Source: Acetobacteraceae bacterium UBA6159
GTDB lineage: Bacteria > Pseudomonadota > Alphaproteobacteria > Acetobacterales > Acetobacteraceae
Assembly (NCBI GenBank): GCA_002422345.1
Contig: DIUL01000060.1
Coordinates: 1-35,284 of the forward strand
DNA length: 35,284 nucleotides
Direction: 5' to 3'
The notes under the pieces are model-generated. The model worked only from the letters and a program-made list of their open reading frames with translations. It was not told the DNA's origin and searched no databases. This document shows, piece by piece, positions 15,677-24,583 of the stretch. The position numbers and the translations under genes are program-made. Numbering within the stretch: position 1 is the first letter of the stretch; each line of letters starts with the position of its first letter.

Positions 15677-17179
15677 CTATTTGCAGCGGGCGAAATCCTC
15701 GAACGCACCGGCAAGCGGCTGGCCCGGGCGGACGGTGCCGCACAGGTCGACGCGCCCGGCGGCGACGCCCGGGGTCGTGGGCTTTTCCCGCCAGGTCAGG
15801 TCGAGCCGGCCCGGGTCGGTGAACAACCCACGCGCCGGGTGGTGGCCGAGGAACAGGCCGAGCACCGGCCCGACCTCATTGCCGTGCAGGCGCAGCAGGC
15901 CTCCCTCCCGCGACCGGATCGCGCCATCGACGATATTGGCCGTGACGTCGGCCGAGGATTCAGGAAACCGCACATCGATGCCGGCGGTGTCGAGCAGCGT
16001 GTTGTGTTCGATCACGGAACGGGCCGACCTGTTCACGTAGATGCCGACATCCGAGCAGAAGGCGATCAGATTGTCGCGGATCACGCCGCCGGTCTGTTCA
16101 ACGCCGGAACGGCCCTGGTCGCGGGTCAGTTCGCGGCCGGTGCCGCCGCCGCCCAGCGACAGGCCGACGCGCTGGCCGGCCCCGCGCAGCTTCCATTCAC
16201 AGAAGACGACGTTGCGCTCCAGGATGTTGTTCTCGCCCGCACCCTTCACGAAGGCGCCGTAGGTGGCGCGGTCGGTATCGACACGGATGAAATCGGCGAT
16301 GAAGTTCGCGCTGATGCGCCAGTTGCTGGCACCGACCAGGTCGATGGGCGTGATCGGGTTCCGCGTGTCGCGCGGAGCCGTCATGACGAATGTATTGCCG
16401 TCGACGATCCCGTCATCCGGGTAGCGCGTGCCCTCTGCGTTGATCTTGATGGCGGCGTTCATGTCCTCCACCCGATTGTTGCGGATCACGGTGCCGCGCG
16501 CATCGCCGACGACATGGAAGGCGTGCTCGCAATAGGTGTGTTCGGCGCAGACGCCGCGCACGATCAGGTTCTCGATGCGCCAGAACGGCGCGGCGAGTTT
16601 GAAGACCGCCACCTGGTCGGTCTCGATGATGGTGTCGCCGAGGCGGGCGGCCCGGATCGTGATCGGCTGCGCCTGGGTGCCGGGGCGATCGATGCCGATC
16701 TGGCGGCCGTTGAACGGGAAGCGGCCGGGCGCGAGTTGGATCACATCGCCTGGCTGGGCGTTGGCGACGGCGGCACGCAGATCGGCCTGGCTCACGACCT
16801 GGCGCACGCGCCCCGCGGCACTGCCCGAACGGTCGGGCGACGCGCCGATCCGCGCCGGCGGAGTCACCGGCTGGGACCGCGGCAGCCGGTCGGCCGCGAC
16901 CAGATAGGAGGTCACCAGCGCGGTTCCCTCGGTGATGCTCGCGCGGTGGCCCTCGGCGCGACGGTCGAGATAGGGCGCCCATTCGCGCGGGGTCCGGCCC
17001 TGGTCGTCCAGGAACCACAGCACGCCGCCACCGGCGATCAGGCCGGCGAACAGTCCCAGGAAGATCATGGCGCGGAACAGCCTGAACAGGATCGAGCGGC
17101 GACGCCGCGGCTCCACCGGTTGCCCATGCTCATCCAGCATGCGGGTCACGGAGCGGCGGGTGGGTTCGGGACGGCGCAT
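15677..17179 (-). CDS. Membrane-anchored right-handed beta-helix protein
   Basis: A 500-residue protein with a basic N-terminus (PRRRRS), one membrane helix at about 32-57, a Pro/Arg-rich linker, and a long right-handed parallel beta-helix from about 125 to 430. This is seen as repeated strands of the type GDVIQLAPGRF, IENLIVRGV, GTVIRNNRVED, DGNTFVM and VIEHNTLLDT, the pectate-lyase/NosD fold. Such proteins are periplasmic polysaccharide lyases or binders. I see no confident catalytic residue set, so the substrate is open. A C-terminal pair of cysteines (DLCGTV ... FARCK) may form a disulfide. The upstream gene on the strand is an acyl-CoA synthetase, 58 bp away. Confidence 0.85.
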   Translation of the reverse strand: MRRPEPTRRSVTRMLDEHGQPVEPRRRRSILFRLFRAMIFLGLFAGLIAGGGVLWFLDDQGRTPREWAPYLDRRAEGHRASITEGTALVTSYLVAADRLPRSQPVTPPARIGASPDRSGSAAGRVRQVVSQADLRAAVANAQPGDVIQLAPGRFPFNGRQIGIDRPGTQAQPITIRAARLGDTIIETDQVAVFKLAAPFWRIENLIVRGVCAEHTYCEHAFHVVGDARGTVIRNNRVEDMNAAIKINAEGTRYPDDGIVDGNTFVMTAPRDTRNPITPIDLVGASNWRISANFIADFIRVDTDRATYGAFVKGAGENNILERNVVFCEWKLRGAGQRVGLSLGGGGTGRELTRDQGRSGVEQTGGVIRDNLIAFCSDVGIYVNRSARSVIEHNTLLDTAGIDVRFPESSADVTANIVDGAIRSREGGLLRLHGNEVGPVLGLFLGHHPARGLFTDPGRLDLTWREKPTTPGVAAGRVDLCGTVRPGQPLAGAFEDFARCK

Positions 17180-17237
17180 GGCGGTTGATCCGGGAAGGGG
17201 CGCCGCCGCGACGGCCCCAGGGTTGGCCGGGTGCGGG

Positions 17238-18926
17238 TCAGGCGCGGGTCAGTTCGGGGAACTCATCCTCCCGGAACTCGCGGGGGTCGCGGGTGCCGGC
17301 GGTGTAGCGCGCTTCCTCCGCCTGGCGCAGTTCCACGCGGCGGATCTTGCCAGAGATGGTCTTGGGCAGGTCGGAGAATTCCAGCCGGCGGATGCGCTTA
17401 TAGGGCGCGACGGCGGTCCGCATGTGGCGGAAGATCGACAGCGCGGTGTCCCGGTCGGCGGCGATGCCGGCGGCCAGGGTTATATAGGCCTTGGGCACGG
17501 CGGTGCGCGTGGGATCGGGCGCGGGGACGACGGCGGCCTCGGCCACCGCGTCGTGTTCGATCAGGGCGCTTTCCAGCTCGAACGGGCTGACGCGGTAGTC
17601 GGAGGCCTTGAACACGTCGTCGGCGCGTCCGATAAATGTCAGATAGCCATCGGCGTCCCGCGTCGCGACATCGCCGGTGCGGTAGGCGTCGGCGCCACGA
17701 TCGGCGAAGGTCCCGTCATCCATCTGGTAGCCGCGCATCAGGCCGACCGGCGGGGGATCGAGGGCGATGCAGACTTCCCCGTCCTTCGCGTCCTTGTCGT
17801 CGGGATCGAGCACGCGGATGCGGTAGCCCGGCAGCGGCAGGCCCATCGAGCCTGGCTTCACCGGCAGGCCGGGCGGGTTGCCGATCTGCGAGGTCGTTTC
17901 GGTCTGCCCATAGAAATCGCGCACTGTCAGGCCCCAGGCTTCCTTCACCTGGTCGATGACCTCGGGGTTCAGCGGTTCGCCAGCGGAGCAGACCTCCCGC
18001 AGGTTGGTTTTGCGGGTTTGCAGATTCTCCTGCACGAACATGCGCCAGACAGTCGGGGGGGCGCAGAGCGTGGTGACGCCGTGTTCGGCGATCGCGTCGA
18101 GCATCGATGCGGCGTGGAAGCGCGGCTGGTTCAGGATGAACACGGTGGCGCCGGCGTTCCAGGGGGCGAAGAAGCAGGAATAGGCGTGCTTGGCCCAGCC
18201 GGGGGAGGAGATGTTCAGATGCAGATCGCCCGGTTGCAGGCCGACGACATACATCGTGGACAGATGCCCGACCGGGTAGCTCTGATGCGTGTGAAGAACG
18301 AGCTTGGGCTTCGCGGTCGTGCCAGAGGTGAAATAGAGCAGCGTCGGGTCGGTGGCCTTGGTTTCCCCGTCCGGCGTGAAGGTGGCCGGCGCGGACAGCA
18401 GGTCGTCGTAGCGATGCCAGCCGGGGGTTGCGTCCCCGACCGCGATGCGGGTGACGCTGGGATCGAGGCCGTCGAACTTCGCGGTGTCGGCGGCGGTGCA
18501 GACGACATGGCGGACCCGGCCGCGGGTGAAGCGATCCTTCAGGTCGTTTGTCGTCAGCAGGGTCGTTGCCGGGATCATGACGGCGCCGAGCTTCATCGTC
18601 GCCAGCATCAGGTCCCACAGCGGGACGACATTGCCGAGCATGAGGAGGACGCGGTCGCCTCGGGATACGCCGAGGGCGCGGAGGCCGTTGGCGACGCGGT
18701 TTGAACGGTCGGACAGTTCGGCGAAGGTGAGGGTCGCGGCGCCGTCGCCGACGATCTTCAGGGCGGGCTTGTGGGCGGAGGGGCCGGCGGCGAGTTCGGC
18801 GTCGAACCAGTCGAGCGCCCAGTTGAACCGGTCAAGCTGGGGCCAGTGGAAGTCGCGGCATGCGGTGACATGGTCGGTGCGATGGGCCAGCAGGAAGTCG
18901 CGCGCCGCCTTGAAGGATGCCGTCAT
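17238..18926 (-). CDS. AMP-forming acyl-CoA synthetase, medium-chain type
   Basis: A 562-residue ANL-superfamily enzyme. The P-loop is YFTSGTTAKPK, the aromatic/A4 region gives SSPGWAKHAY, A5 is YGQTETT, A7 is YRTGDVA, the hinge is GRADDVFKASDYR, and the catalytic lysine lies in KTISGKIRR. This resembles the medium-chain acyl/acetyl-CoA synthetase group (SSPGWAK is typical of MACS). It activates a carboxylic acid through an acyl-adenylate to the CoA thioester. The start at 18926 (MTASFKAARDF) has GGGAG upstream; a longer frame is not protein-like. The natural acid is unknown. Confidence 0.93.
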   Translation of the reverse strand: MTASFKAARDFLLAHRTDHVTACRDFHWPQLDRFNWALDWFDAELAAGPSAHKPALKIVGDGAATLTFAELSDRSNRVANGLRALGVSRGDRVLLMLGNVVPLWDLMLATMKLGAVMIPATTLLTTNDLKDRFTRGRVRHVVCTAADTAKFDGLDPSVTRIAVGDATPGWHRYDDLLSAPATFTPDGETKATDPTLLYFTSGTTAKPKLVLHTHQSYPVGHLSTMYVVGLQPGDLHLNISSPGWAKHAYSCFFAPWNAGATVFILNQPRFHAASMLDAIAEHGVTTLCAPPTVWRMFVQENLQTRKTNLREVCSAGEPLNPEVIDQVKEAWGLTVRDFYGQTETTSQIGNPPGLPVKPGSMGLPLPGYRIRVLDPDDKDAKDGEVCIALDPPPVGLMRGYQMDDGTFADRGADAYRTGDVATRDADGYLTFIGRADDVFKASDYRVSPFELESALIEHDAVAEAAVVPAPDPTRTAVPKAYITLAAGIAADRDTALSIFRHMRTAVAPYKRIRRLEFSDLPKTISGKIRRVELRQAEEARYTAGTRDPREFREDEFPELTRA

Positions 18927-19072
18927 CGTGTTTCTCCCGTCCTGCCGTCCTGGTGCGGCCTTGGGTGGTTCTACAACAGGATGCTGGGGTGGGGGAGGGT
19001 GTGGGCGAAAGAAGTGGACGGGTCCTGGGCTTGTGCGTACCCTTCCGACGGTAAGGATCATCGGCGACCGTC

Positions 19073-19324
19073 ATGCGACAGACCACGGCATTCGAGGCCA
19101 ATACTGCGCTCGATCCCCTGCTCGATCTGGTTGAGCAGGGCCAGGACGTGACGATCACACGCCATGGACGGCAGGTCGCGCGCCTGGTGGCGATGGAAAC
19201 CACGCCGAGGCAGGAGGAGGCCCGCGCCGCGCTGCGTCGGATCAGGGATCGCGCGGAGCAGCTTCGTTCGGGTCGCTTCGACTGGGACGAATGGAAGGCG
19301 TTGCGGGATGAAGGTCGTCCGTGA
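19073..19324 (+). CDS. Phd/YefM-family antitoxin
   Basis: An 83-residue protein with the Phd/YefM N-terminal fold: FEANTALDPLLDLVEQGQ, VTITRHGRQVARLV, then a charged helical C-terminus rich in Arg/Glu that would wrap the toxin. The last four bases overlap the start of the PIN-domain gene (GTGA at 19321-19324). As with other such antitoxins, it probably represses its own promoter in the ~145-bp region upstream. A Phd-type antitoxin with a VapC-type toxin is a common hybrid pairing. Confidence 0.88.
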   Translation: MRQTTAFEANTALDPLLDLVEQGQDVTITRHGRQVARLVAMETTPRQEEARAALRRIRDRAEQLRSGRFDWDEWKALRDEGRP

Positions 19325-19755
19325 GCCTTGTGCTCGATACATCCGCGACCCTGGCCTGGATTCATGCGGACGAAACAACGGACGCCATTCGTGACGTGTT
19401 TGATCGTGTCGCCGAGAGTGGCGCGGTGGTGCCCGCCCTGTGGCGGCTGGAGGTTGCCAACAGCCTGACGATGGCCGTCCGTCGTGGGCGGATCAATGCG
19501 GCGTTTCGCGATGCGGCGCTGGCTGATCTGGATTTGGTGGGCATCCAGACCGACGATCGTACCGACGCGCATGCTTGGGGCCGCACGCTGGCGTTGGCTG
19601 ACCGGTTCCGATTGACTGTTTACGACGCAGCGTATCTCGAACTGGCGGAGCGGAAGGTCCTTCCGCTCGCGACGCTCGATCGGGCGTTGGATGCCGCCGC
19701 GCGCGCCCTTGGCGTGCCTGTGCTGGGGGTTGACGCCCCGCGATCGGCCGGCTGA
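19321..19755 (+). CDS. vapC: VapC-family PIN-domain toxin
   Basis: A 144-residue PIN-domain ribonuclease with the conserved acidic residues in place: Asp6 (VLDTSA), Glu44 (WRLEVANS), Asp102 (YDAAYLELA) and Asp120 (LATLDRAL). VapC toxins cleave tRNA or rRNA and are held inactive by the antitoxin. It starts with GTG overlapping the antitoxin stop, so the two are translationally coupled. All four catalytic residues are intact, so an active toxin is expected. The gene converges on mmsB 42 bp away. Confidence 0.92.
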   Translation: MSLVLDTSATLAWIHADETTDAIRDVFDRVAESGAVVPALWRLEVANSLTMAVRRGRINAAFRDAALADLDLVGIQTDDRTDAHAWGRTLALADRFRLTVYDAAYLELAERKVLPLATLDRALDAAARALGVPVLGVDAPRSAG

Positions 19756-19797
19756 CACCAGCCGCCGTCGCCGGCGACTGGCATGATCGGTCGTTGA

Positions 19798-20697
19798 CTA
19801 CCCCCGCTTCTGCTCAGCCAGCCACTTGAACACGACCGAGAAGTCCTTCGTCCCGTCGCCCTGGTCGCACACCGCCTGGTAGAAGCTCTGCGCCATGGCA
19901 GCGAGGGGCGTGGGGGAGCCGGTCGCCTCGGCCGCGGCCTGGGACAGTTTCACGTCCTTCAGCATCAGCTGCGCCATGAACCCAGGCGCATAGTCCCGGT
20001 TCGACGGCGCCGCCGGCACCGGGCCCGGCGCGGGGCAATAACTGCTCAGCGCCCAGGAGTTGGAGGTCGCCGTCGCGCAGATCGCGTGCAGCTTCTCCCA
20101 GTCCAGGCCCAGCTTCTGGGCGAGGATGAACCCCTCCGCCACGCCCACCATGTTGATGGCGAGCATCATGTTGTTGCAGATCTTCACCGCCTGGCCGGCC
20201 CCGGGGCCGCCGGCGTGGAAAATGTTCTTGCCCATGCCTTCCAGGATCGACTTCCCGGCGGCGAAGGCTGCCTCCGACCCGCCGACCATGAACGTCAGCG
20301 TGCCGTTCTGCGCGCCGACGGTGCCGCCGGACACCGGGGCGTCCAGCATCGACAGGCCGGCGGCCTCGGCCTCGGCCGTGACGGCGCGGGCGCTATCGAC
20401 GTCGATCGTCGAGCAATCGATCAGCAGCGGCTTGCTGTCCTTCACCACGTCGATCAGCCCGCCCTGGTGCATCCACACCTGTCGGACATGCTCCCCGGCC
20501 GGGAGCATGGTGATCACCACCTCAGCCCCGCGGGCAGCGTCACCGGCGGTGGCGGCGACCTTGCCGCCGGCCTCGGCCAGCTTGTCGAGCAAGGCCGGAA
20601 CCAGGTCGAAGCCGGTGACCGCGTGGCCCGCCTTCACCAGGTTGATGGCCATGGGCAGGCCCATGTTGCCCAGGCCGATAAATCCAATGCGCGCCAT
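19798..20697 (-). CDS. mmsB: 3-hydroxyisobutyrate dehydrogenase or related beta-hydroxyacid dehydrogenase
   Basis: A 299-residue protein with the NAD-binding GFIGLGNMGLPMA start, the substrate motif DAPVSGGTVGAQ, the GAGQAVKICNN motif holding catalytic Lys172, and a C-terminal KDVKLSQAAA ... DFSVV helix domain. This is the MmsB (valine catabolism) type, which oxidises 3-hydroxyisobutyrate to methylmalonate semialdehyde. Related enzymes acting on glyoxylate/tartronate semialdehyde cannot be excluded. A DUF3237 gene lies 3 bp upstream on the same strand, so the two are co-transcribed. No other valine-pathway genes are nearby. Confidence 0.88.
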   Translation of the reverse strand: MARIGFIGLGNMGLPMAINLVKAGHAVTGFDLVPALLDKLAEAGGKVAATAGDAARGAEVVITMLPAGEHVRQVWMHQGGLIDVVKDSKPLLIDCSTIDVDSARAVTAEAEAAGLSMLDAPVSGGTVGAQNGTLTFMVGGSEAAFAAGKSILEGMGKNIFHAGGPGAGQAVKICNNMMLAINMVGVAEGFILAQKLGLDWEKLHAICATATSNSWALSSYCPAPGPVPAAPSNRDYAPGFMAQLMLKDVKLSQAAAEATGSPTPLAAMAQSFYQAVCDQGDGTKDFSVVFKWLAEQKRG

Positions 20698-20700
20698 GGT

Positions 20701-21159
20701 TCAGAGCACCTCGAACACGTCGTAGACGGGGCCTTCGGGCGGACGGCTGCCCGTGCCGATGGCGATGATACCGTTCAGCCAGGAGTATCTCTCGGACGCG
20801 GTTTCGAACAGGATCGCGGTGCGGAAATAGTACAGCGCCGGGTCAACGAACTCGCCCTTGTTGACCTTGTCCATCACCTCGGCCGGGCCGTGCCGCAGGC
20901 CGCGATAGGTCATCGCGATCGCCGCGCCGTCGTCGGTCTGCAACACGATGCGGACGTCCAGCGTGGTGGAGCCATCAGGGCGGGCGATGATCCAGTCGGC
21001 GCCGCCGGGCAGGATGGTGCCCTTGAGGCGCGCACCCTCGAACGTGCCGCCGCCGACGAGGCCGACGCGGCGGCCGCCATTCGGGGTGGCGCCAACCATC
21101 TGCATCCCGTTCACGGTCAGGCGCATGGTCATCAGGTGGGCGGTACGGATTTCAGCCAT
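20701..21159 (-). CDS. DUF3237 family protein
   Basis: A 152-residue beta-rich protein with the DUF3237 pattern: GGTFEGARLKGTILPGGADW, seen here as its core LKGTILPGGADW, then TLDVRIVLQTDDGAAI, TYRGLRHG, and a C-terminal YSWLNGIIAIG. The family forms a small beta-barrel of unknown activity and often accompanies hydroxyacid or aromatic catabolism genes. The start at 21159 is preceded by AGGAG and gives the usual N-terminus. mmsB follows after 3 bp. Confidence 0.9.
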   Translation of the reverse strand: MAEIRTAHLMTMRLTVNGMQMVGATPNGGRRVGLVGGGTFEGARLKGTILPGGADWIIARPDGSTTLDVRIVLQTDDGAAIAMTYRGLRHGPAEVMDKVNKGEFVDPALYYFRTAILFETASERYSWLNGIIAIGTGSRPPEGPVYDVFEVL

Positions 21160-21320
21160 GGGGGCGGGGCTCCTGGTCGGATTCGATGGGGGCGGATGGA
21201 AGCGGATCAACGGAGGGGAGGCAAGGGTGCGGTGCTTTCACCGCCCCGCCCCGGGGCTGGCCCCCACCCACACCAACGCGTAACGTCCCGTGCCAAACCC
21301 ACCCGAGGGAGGAAACCCGC

Positions 21321-22433
21321 ATGCCGTCCTACTACCCCCTGCCCCCCGCCGACCTCCGCGCGCTCGGCTTTACCCAGAAGCCGCTCGACCATCTCGACGC
21401 CCTGATCCGGTCCCATATCGCCGAGGGCCGCTACCCCGGCGCCCAGATCGCGCTCGCCCGCCACGGGCGGCTGGCGCTGTTCCAGACCTACGGCAACGCG
21501 CAGACCGAGGGCGGCACGGTCGCGGCCACCGACGACTCCCTGTTCCTGCTGTTCAGCCAGACCAAGGTCATCACCTCGGCCACGCTGTGGACGCTGGTGG
21601 AGGAGGGCAAGGTGTCCTTCATGGACAAGGTCTCCGACCACCTGCCGGAGTTCGCGGCCCGCGGGAAAGGCGACATCACGCTCCAGGAAGTCATGACCCA
21701 TCGCGGCGGCTTCCCGTCCTCCAACGTGACGCCCGAGACCTGGGCGGATCATGCCAAGATGCGGGCGCAGGTCTGTGACTTCTCCCTGGAATGGACCCCG
21801 GGTTCGCGCCTGCAATACCACGGCCAGGCCGCCCATCTGGTGCAGGCGATGGTGATCGAGGCGGTGACCGGCCAGGACTACCGCGACGTGATCCGCGAGC
21901 GCATCACCGCGCCGCTGGGCCTCGACAACGACATCTTCGTCGGCGTGCCGGCGGCCAGTCAGGCCCGTTGCGCCCATACCTACGGTCGTGACGCGCGCGA
22001 AAATACCTCGGAATTCCAGGCTGCGGGGCTCCCGAGTGGCGGCGGCTATGCGACGGCGCGAGGCATGGCGGCGCTGTATCAGATGCTCGGCCAGGGCGGG
22101 CGGCTGAACGACCAGCGCGTGTTCTCTCCGCGTCTGCTGGCCTATGTCGCGCGGAACCATACCGGAGAGATGCCGGACCTCGCGATGACGGGCATTCCGA
22201 TGCATCGCGGCCTCGGCCCGCATGTGCGCGGAGAGAGTGACCGCATCCGCGGCCTGGGCACCATCGCCGCGCCGGGGACCTTCGGGCACGGTGGCGTGGG
22301 GTCGTCCTATTCGTGGGTTGATCCGTCCAGCGGGGTTTCGTTCACGTATCTGACGAACTTCGTGTCGCCTGATCCGTGGCACTCGATGCGCCTGGATCGC
22401 GTGGCGAACTTGGTGCACGCGGCGATCGACTGA
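21321..22433 (+). CDS. Serine hydrolase of the beta-lactamase/EstB family
   Basis: A 370-residue protein of the class C beta-lactamase fold. The nucleophile motif SxxK is Ser79-Gln-Thr-Lys82 (FSQTK), the second motif begins at Tyr166 but reads Tyr-His-Gly instead of YxN, and the third is HGGVGSS in place of KTG. This variation is usual for esterases and peptidases rather than true beta-lactamases. There is no signal peptide, so it is probably a cytoplasmic esterase or lactonase. A strong GAGGGAGGA site precedes ATG 21321. The gene diverges from the DUF3237/mmsB unit across 161 bp. Confidence 0.88.
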   Translation: MPSYYPLPPADLRALGFTQKPLDHLDALIRSHIAEGRYPGAQIALARHGRLALFQTYGNAQTEGGTVAATDDSLFLLFSQTKVITSATLWTLVEEGKVSFMDKVSDHLPEFAARGKGDITLQEVMTHRGGFPSSNVTPETWADHAKMRAQVCDFSLEWTPGSRLQYHGQAAHLVQAMVIEAVTGQDYRDVIRERITAPLGLDNDIFVGVPAASQARCAHTYGRDARENTSEFQAAGLPSGGGYATARGMAALYQMLGQGGRLNDQRVFSPRLLAYVARNHTGEMPDLAMTGIPMHRGLGPHVRGESDRIRGLGTIAAPGTFGHGGVGSSYSWVDPSSGVSFTYLTNFVSPDPWHSMRLDRVANLVHAAID

Positions 22434-22515
22434 TTGGGTGGCGGGTCGGTGGGGTCTTTACTGCCGCCTCCCTGCCGCGTGGAATGGGAGGGGACTAGCG
22501 GCCAATCCGCCCGTC

Positions 22516-22602
22516 CGTCATGCCGGGCGCAGGCCCGGCACCCACGACTTTGAAGCTTGCATCAGCAAAGCCGTGGGTGGCGGCCCGTCGGCCACCATGA
22601 CG
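22516..22602. repeat. Palindromic intergenic repeat, type B copy 1
   Basis: An ~87-bp element runs from CGTCATGCCGGGC to GGCCACCATGACG, with complementary ends and an inner CCCACGACTTTG ... GCCGTGGGTGG pairing. It lies in the 289-bp gap after the serine hydrolase, where I see no gene. A related element lies at 24637-24714 on the other side of the CoA-binding/MetY gene. A short degenerate piece follows at about 22615-22660. Confidence 0.7.
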
Positions 22603-22722
22603 TTGTGTCGCGTTCTGGGGCATAGGTTTCCGCCACCATGATGATGTGGCGCCGTCCGGCGTCGTAGCTCCCGCCGCCACGCCGGTGTCCCGCCGTCCGG
22701 GGCGGCCCCTTACCCGCCCGCC

Positions 22723-24528
22723 TTACAAACCAGCCAACGCCTGATCCAAATCCTGGATCAGATCCGCCGCGGTCTCCAACCCAACCGACAGACGGATCAC
22801 ATCCGGCCCGGCGCCGGCGGCAACGCGCTGCTCCTCGGTCAACTGCCGGTGAGTCGTTGACGCCGGATGCAGGATCAGGCTGCGCGTGTCGCCAATGTTC
22901 GCCAGGTGGGAGAACAACTGCACCCCCTCCACCAGCTTGATCCCGGCCTCATACCCGCCCTTCACGCCGAAGGTGAACACCGCGCCCGCGCCCTTGGGCA
23001 TGTATTTCTGCGCCAGGTCGTAATACTTGCTCGACTGCAGGCCGGCATAGGAAACCCACTCGACCCGCGGATGAGTCGCCAGGAACTCCGCCACCGCCTG
23101 GGCGTTCGCGCAGTGGCGCTCCATCCGCAGGTGCAACGTCTCACACCCTGTGATGGTCAGGAACGCGTTCATCGGCGCCATCGTCGGGCCGTAGTCGCGC
23201 AAGGCCACCGCCCGCGCCTTCATGGTGAAGGCGAAGTCGCCGAAATTCTCGTAGAAGCGCAGGCCGTGATAGGCCGGTTCCGGCTGGCTCATGGACGGGA
23301 ACTTGTCGTTCTGCGCCCAGTCGAACTTGCCGGACTCCACGATCATCCCGCCCATGGAGTTGCCGTGTCCACCGATGAACTTGGTGGTGGAGTGGGTCAC
23401 GATATCCGCCCCCCACTCAAACGGCCGGCACAGGTAGGGCGTGGCGAGCGTGTTGTCGACGATCAGGGGGATGCCCGCCTCATGCGCGATCTTCGCGATG
23501 GCGGCGATGTCGACGACGATGCCACCCGGGTTCGCCAGGCTCTCGATGAAGATCGCCTTGCACTTCGGCGTCAGGGCCCGGCGGAAGTTCTCGGGGTCGT
23601 GCGGATCGACAAAGGTGCAGTGCCAGCCCAGCTTCTTGAACGACAGCCCGAACTGGGTCAGCGATCCGCCATACAGCGCGCGGGACGCCAGAAACTCATC
23701 CCCCGGCTCCAGCATCGTCGCGAAGACCAGGAACTGTGCCGCATGGCCCGATCCCGCCGCACAGGCCGCGCGACCGCCTTCCAGGCTGGCGACCCGTTCC
23801 TCCAGCACCGAAACGGTCGGGTTGGTCAGACGCGAGTAGATGTAGCCGAAATCATGCAGGTTGAACAAAGACGCGGCGTGGTCGGCGTCGTTGAAGACAT
23901 AGGCCGTCGTCTGATAGATCGGCGTCGCCCGCGCGCCCGTCGTCGGATCGGGCGTCGCGCCGGCATGGATCGCCCGCGTCTCGAACCCGTACTCCACATT
24001 CGCCATCGGCAACGGGCGGGGCTTGCCACGGCGCGCCGTCGGCTGCTCGGGCGGACGGTTGCGGATGATCTTGGAGTTGACGCCACTCCAGGACAGTTCC
24101 CCGCCCAGGCGACCGTATTCGATCTTCGGGCAGCGGTTCATGACCACTTCCAGCCCGGCGGCTTCGCCCTTGGCAGCGGCTTCATCGTTGCGGACGCCCA
24201 ACTGCATCCACACAACCTTCGCCCCGATCGCGATCGCGTCATCCATCACCGGCCCGACCTGGTCGGAGGCACGGAAGACATCGACCATGTCCACCTTCTC
24301 GGGGATGTCGCGGAGGGAGGCGTAGATCTTCTCCCCCAACTGCTCCTTGCCAGCGGTGCCGGGATTGACCGGGATCACCCGATACCCTTTCCCCTGCAAA
24401 TACTTCATCACAAAGTAGCTCGGCCGGTTCCAGTTGGAGCTGGCGCCGACCATCGCGATGGTGCGAACGCTCGACAGGATCCGGCGCAAGGTGGCGTCCG
24501 AGTAGGCGATGGGGTCGAGTGCGGTCAT
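22723..24528 (-). CDS. Fusion: CoA-binding (YccU-like) domain + O-acetylhomoserine sulfhydrylase
   Basis: A 601-residue single reading frame with two parts. Residues 1-~155 form a Rossmann CoA-binding domain (IAMVGASSNWNRPS, VIPVNPG, VVWMQLGVRNDEAA, VMNRCPKIEYGRL). Residues 175-601 are a complete PLP enzyme of the Cys/Met metabolism family, MetY type: ETRAIHAG, YSRLTNPT, Asp368 in VDNTLATPY and the PLP Lys383 in HSTTKFIGGHG. It makes homocysteine or methionine precursors from O-acetylhomoserine and sulfide. A basic, proline-rich linker (EQPTARRGKPRPLP) joins them. An internal ATG at 24006 begins the PLP domain but lacks a good ribosome binding site, so a fused product is favoured. The domains normally occur as separate proteins. 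Confidence 0.9.
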   Translation of the reverse strand: MTALDPIAYSDATLRRILSSVRTIAMVGASSNWNRPSYFVMKYLQGKGYRVIPVNPGTAGKEQLGEKIYASLRDIPEKVDMVDVFRASDQVGPVMDDAIAIGAKVVWMQLGVRNDEAAAKGEAAGLEVVMNRCPKIEYGRLGGELSWSGVNSKIIRNRPPEQPTARRGKPRPLPMANVEYGFETRAIHAGATPDPTTGARATPIYQTTAYVFNDADHAASLFNLHDFGYIYSRLTNPTVSVLEERVASLEGGRAACAAGSGHAAQFLVFATMLEPGDEFLASRALYGGSLTQFGLSFKKLGWHCTFVDPHDPENFRRALTPKCKAIFIESLANPGGIVVDIAAIAKIAHEAGIPLIVDNTLATPYLCRPFEWGADIVTHSTTKFIGGHGNSMGGMIVESGKFDWAQNDKFPSMSQPEPAYHGLRFYENFGDFAFTMKARAVALRDYGPTMAPMNAFLTITGCETLHLRMERHCANAQAVAEFLATHPRVEWVSYAGLQSSKYYDLAQKYMPKGAGAVFTFGVKGGYEAGIKLVEGVQLFSHLANIGDTRSLILHPASTTHRQLTEEQRVAAGAGPDVIRLSVGLETAADLIQDLDQALAGL

Positions 24529-24583
24529 GGGTCGGCCTCCTGTGCGGGGGAAGGTCAGCTATCGCCTGTCGGGCGGGATGGCA

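Noticed and set aside
19020..19072. Promoter of the toxin-antitoxin pair (TTGTGC with TAAGGAT)
   Set aside because: The hexamers are weak and the spacing is short, and I see no clear operator palindrome, so I do not list it as a feature.
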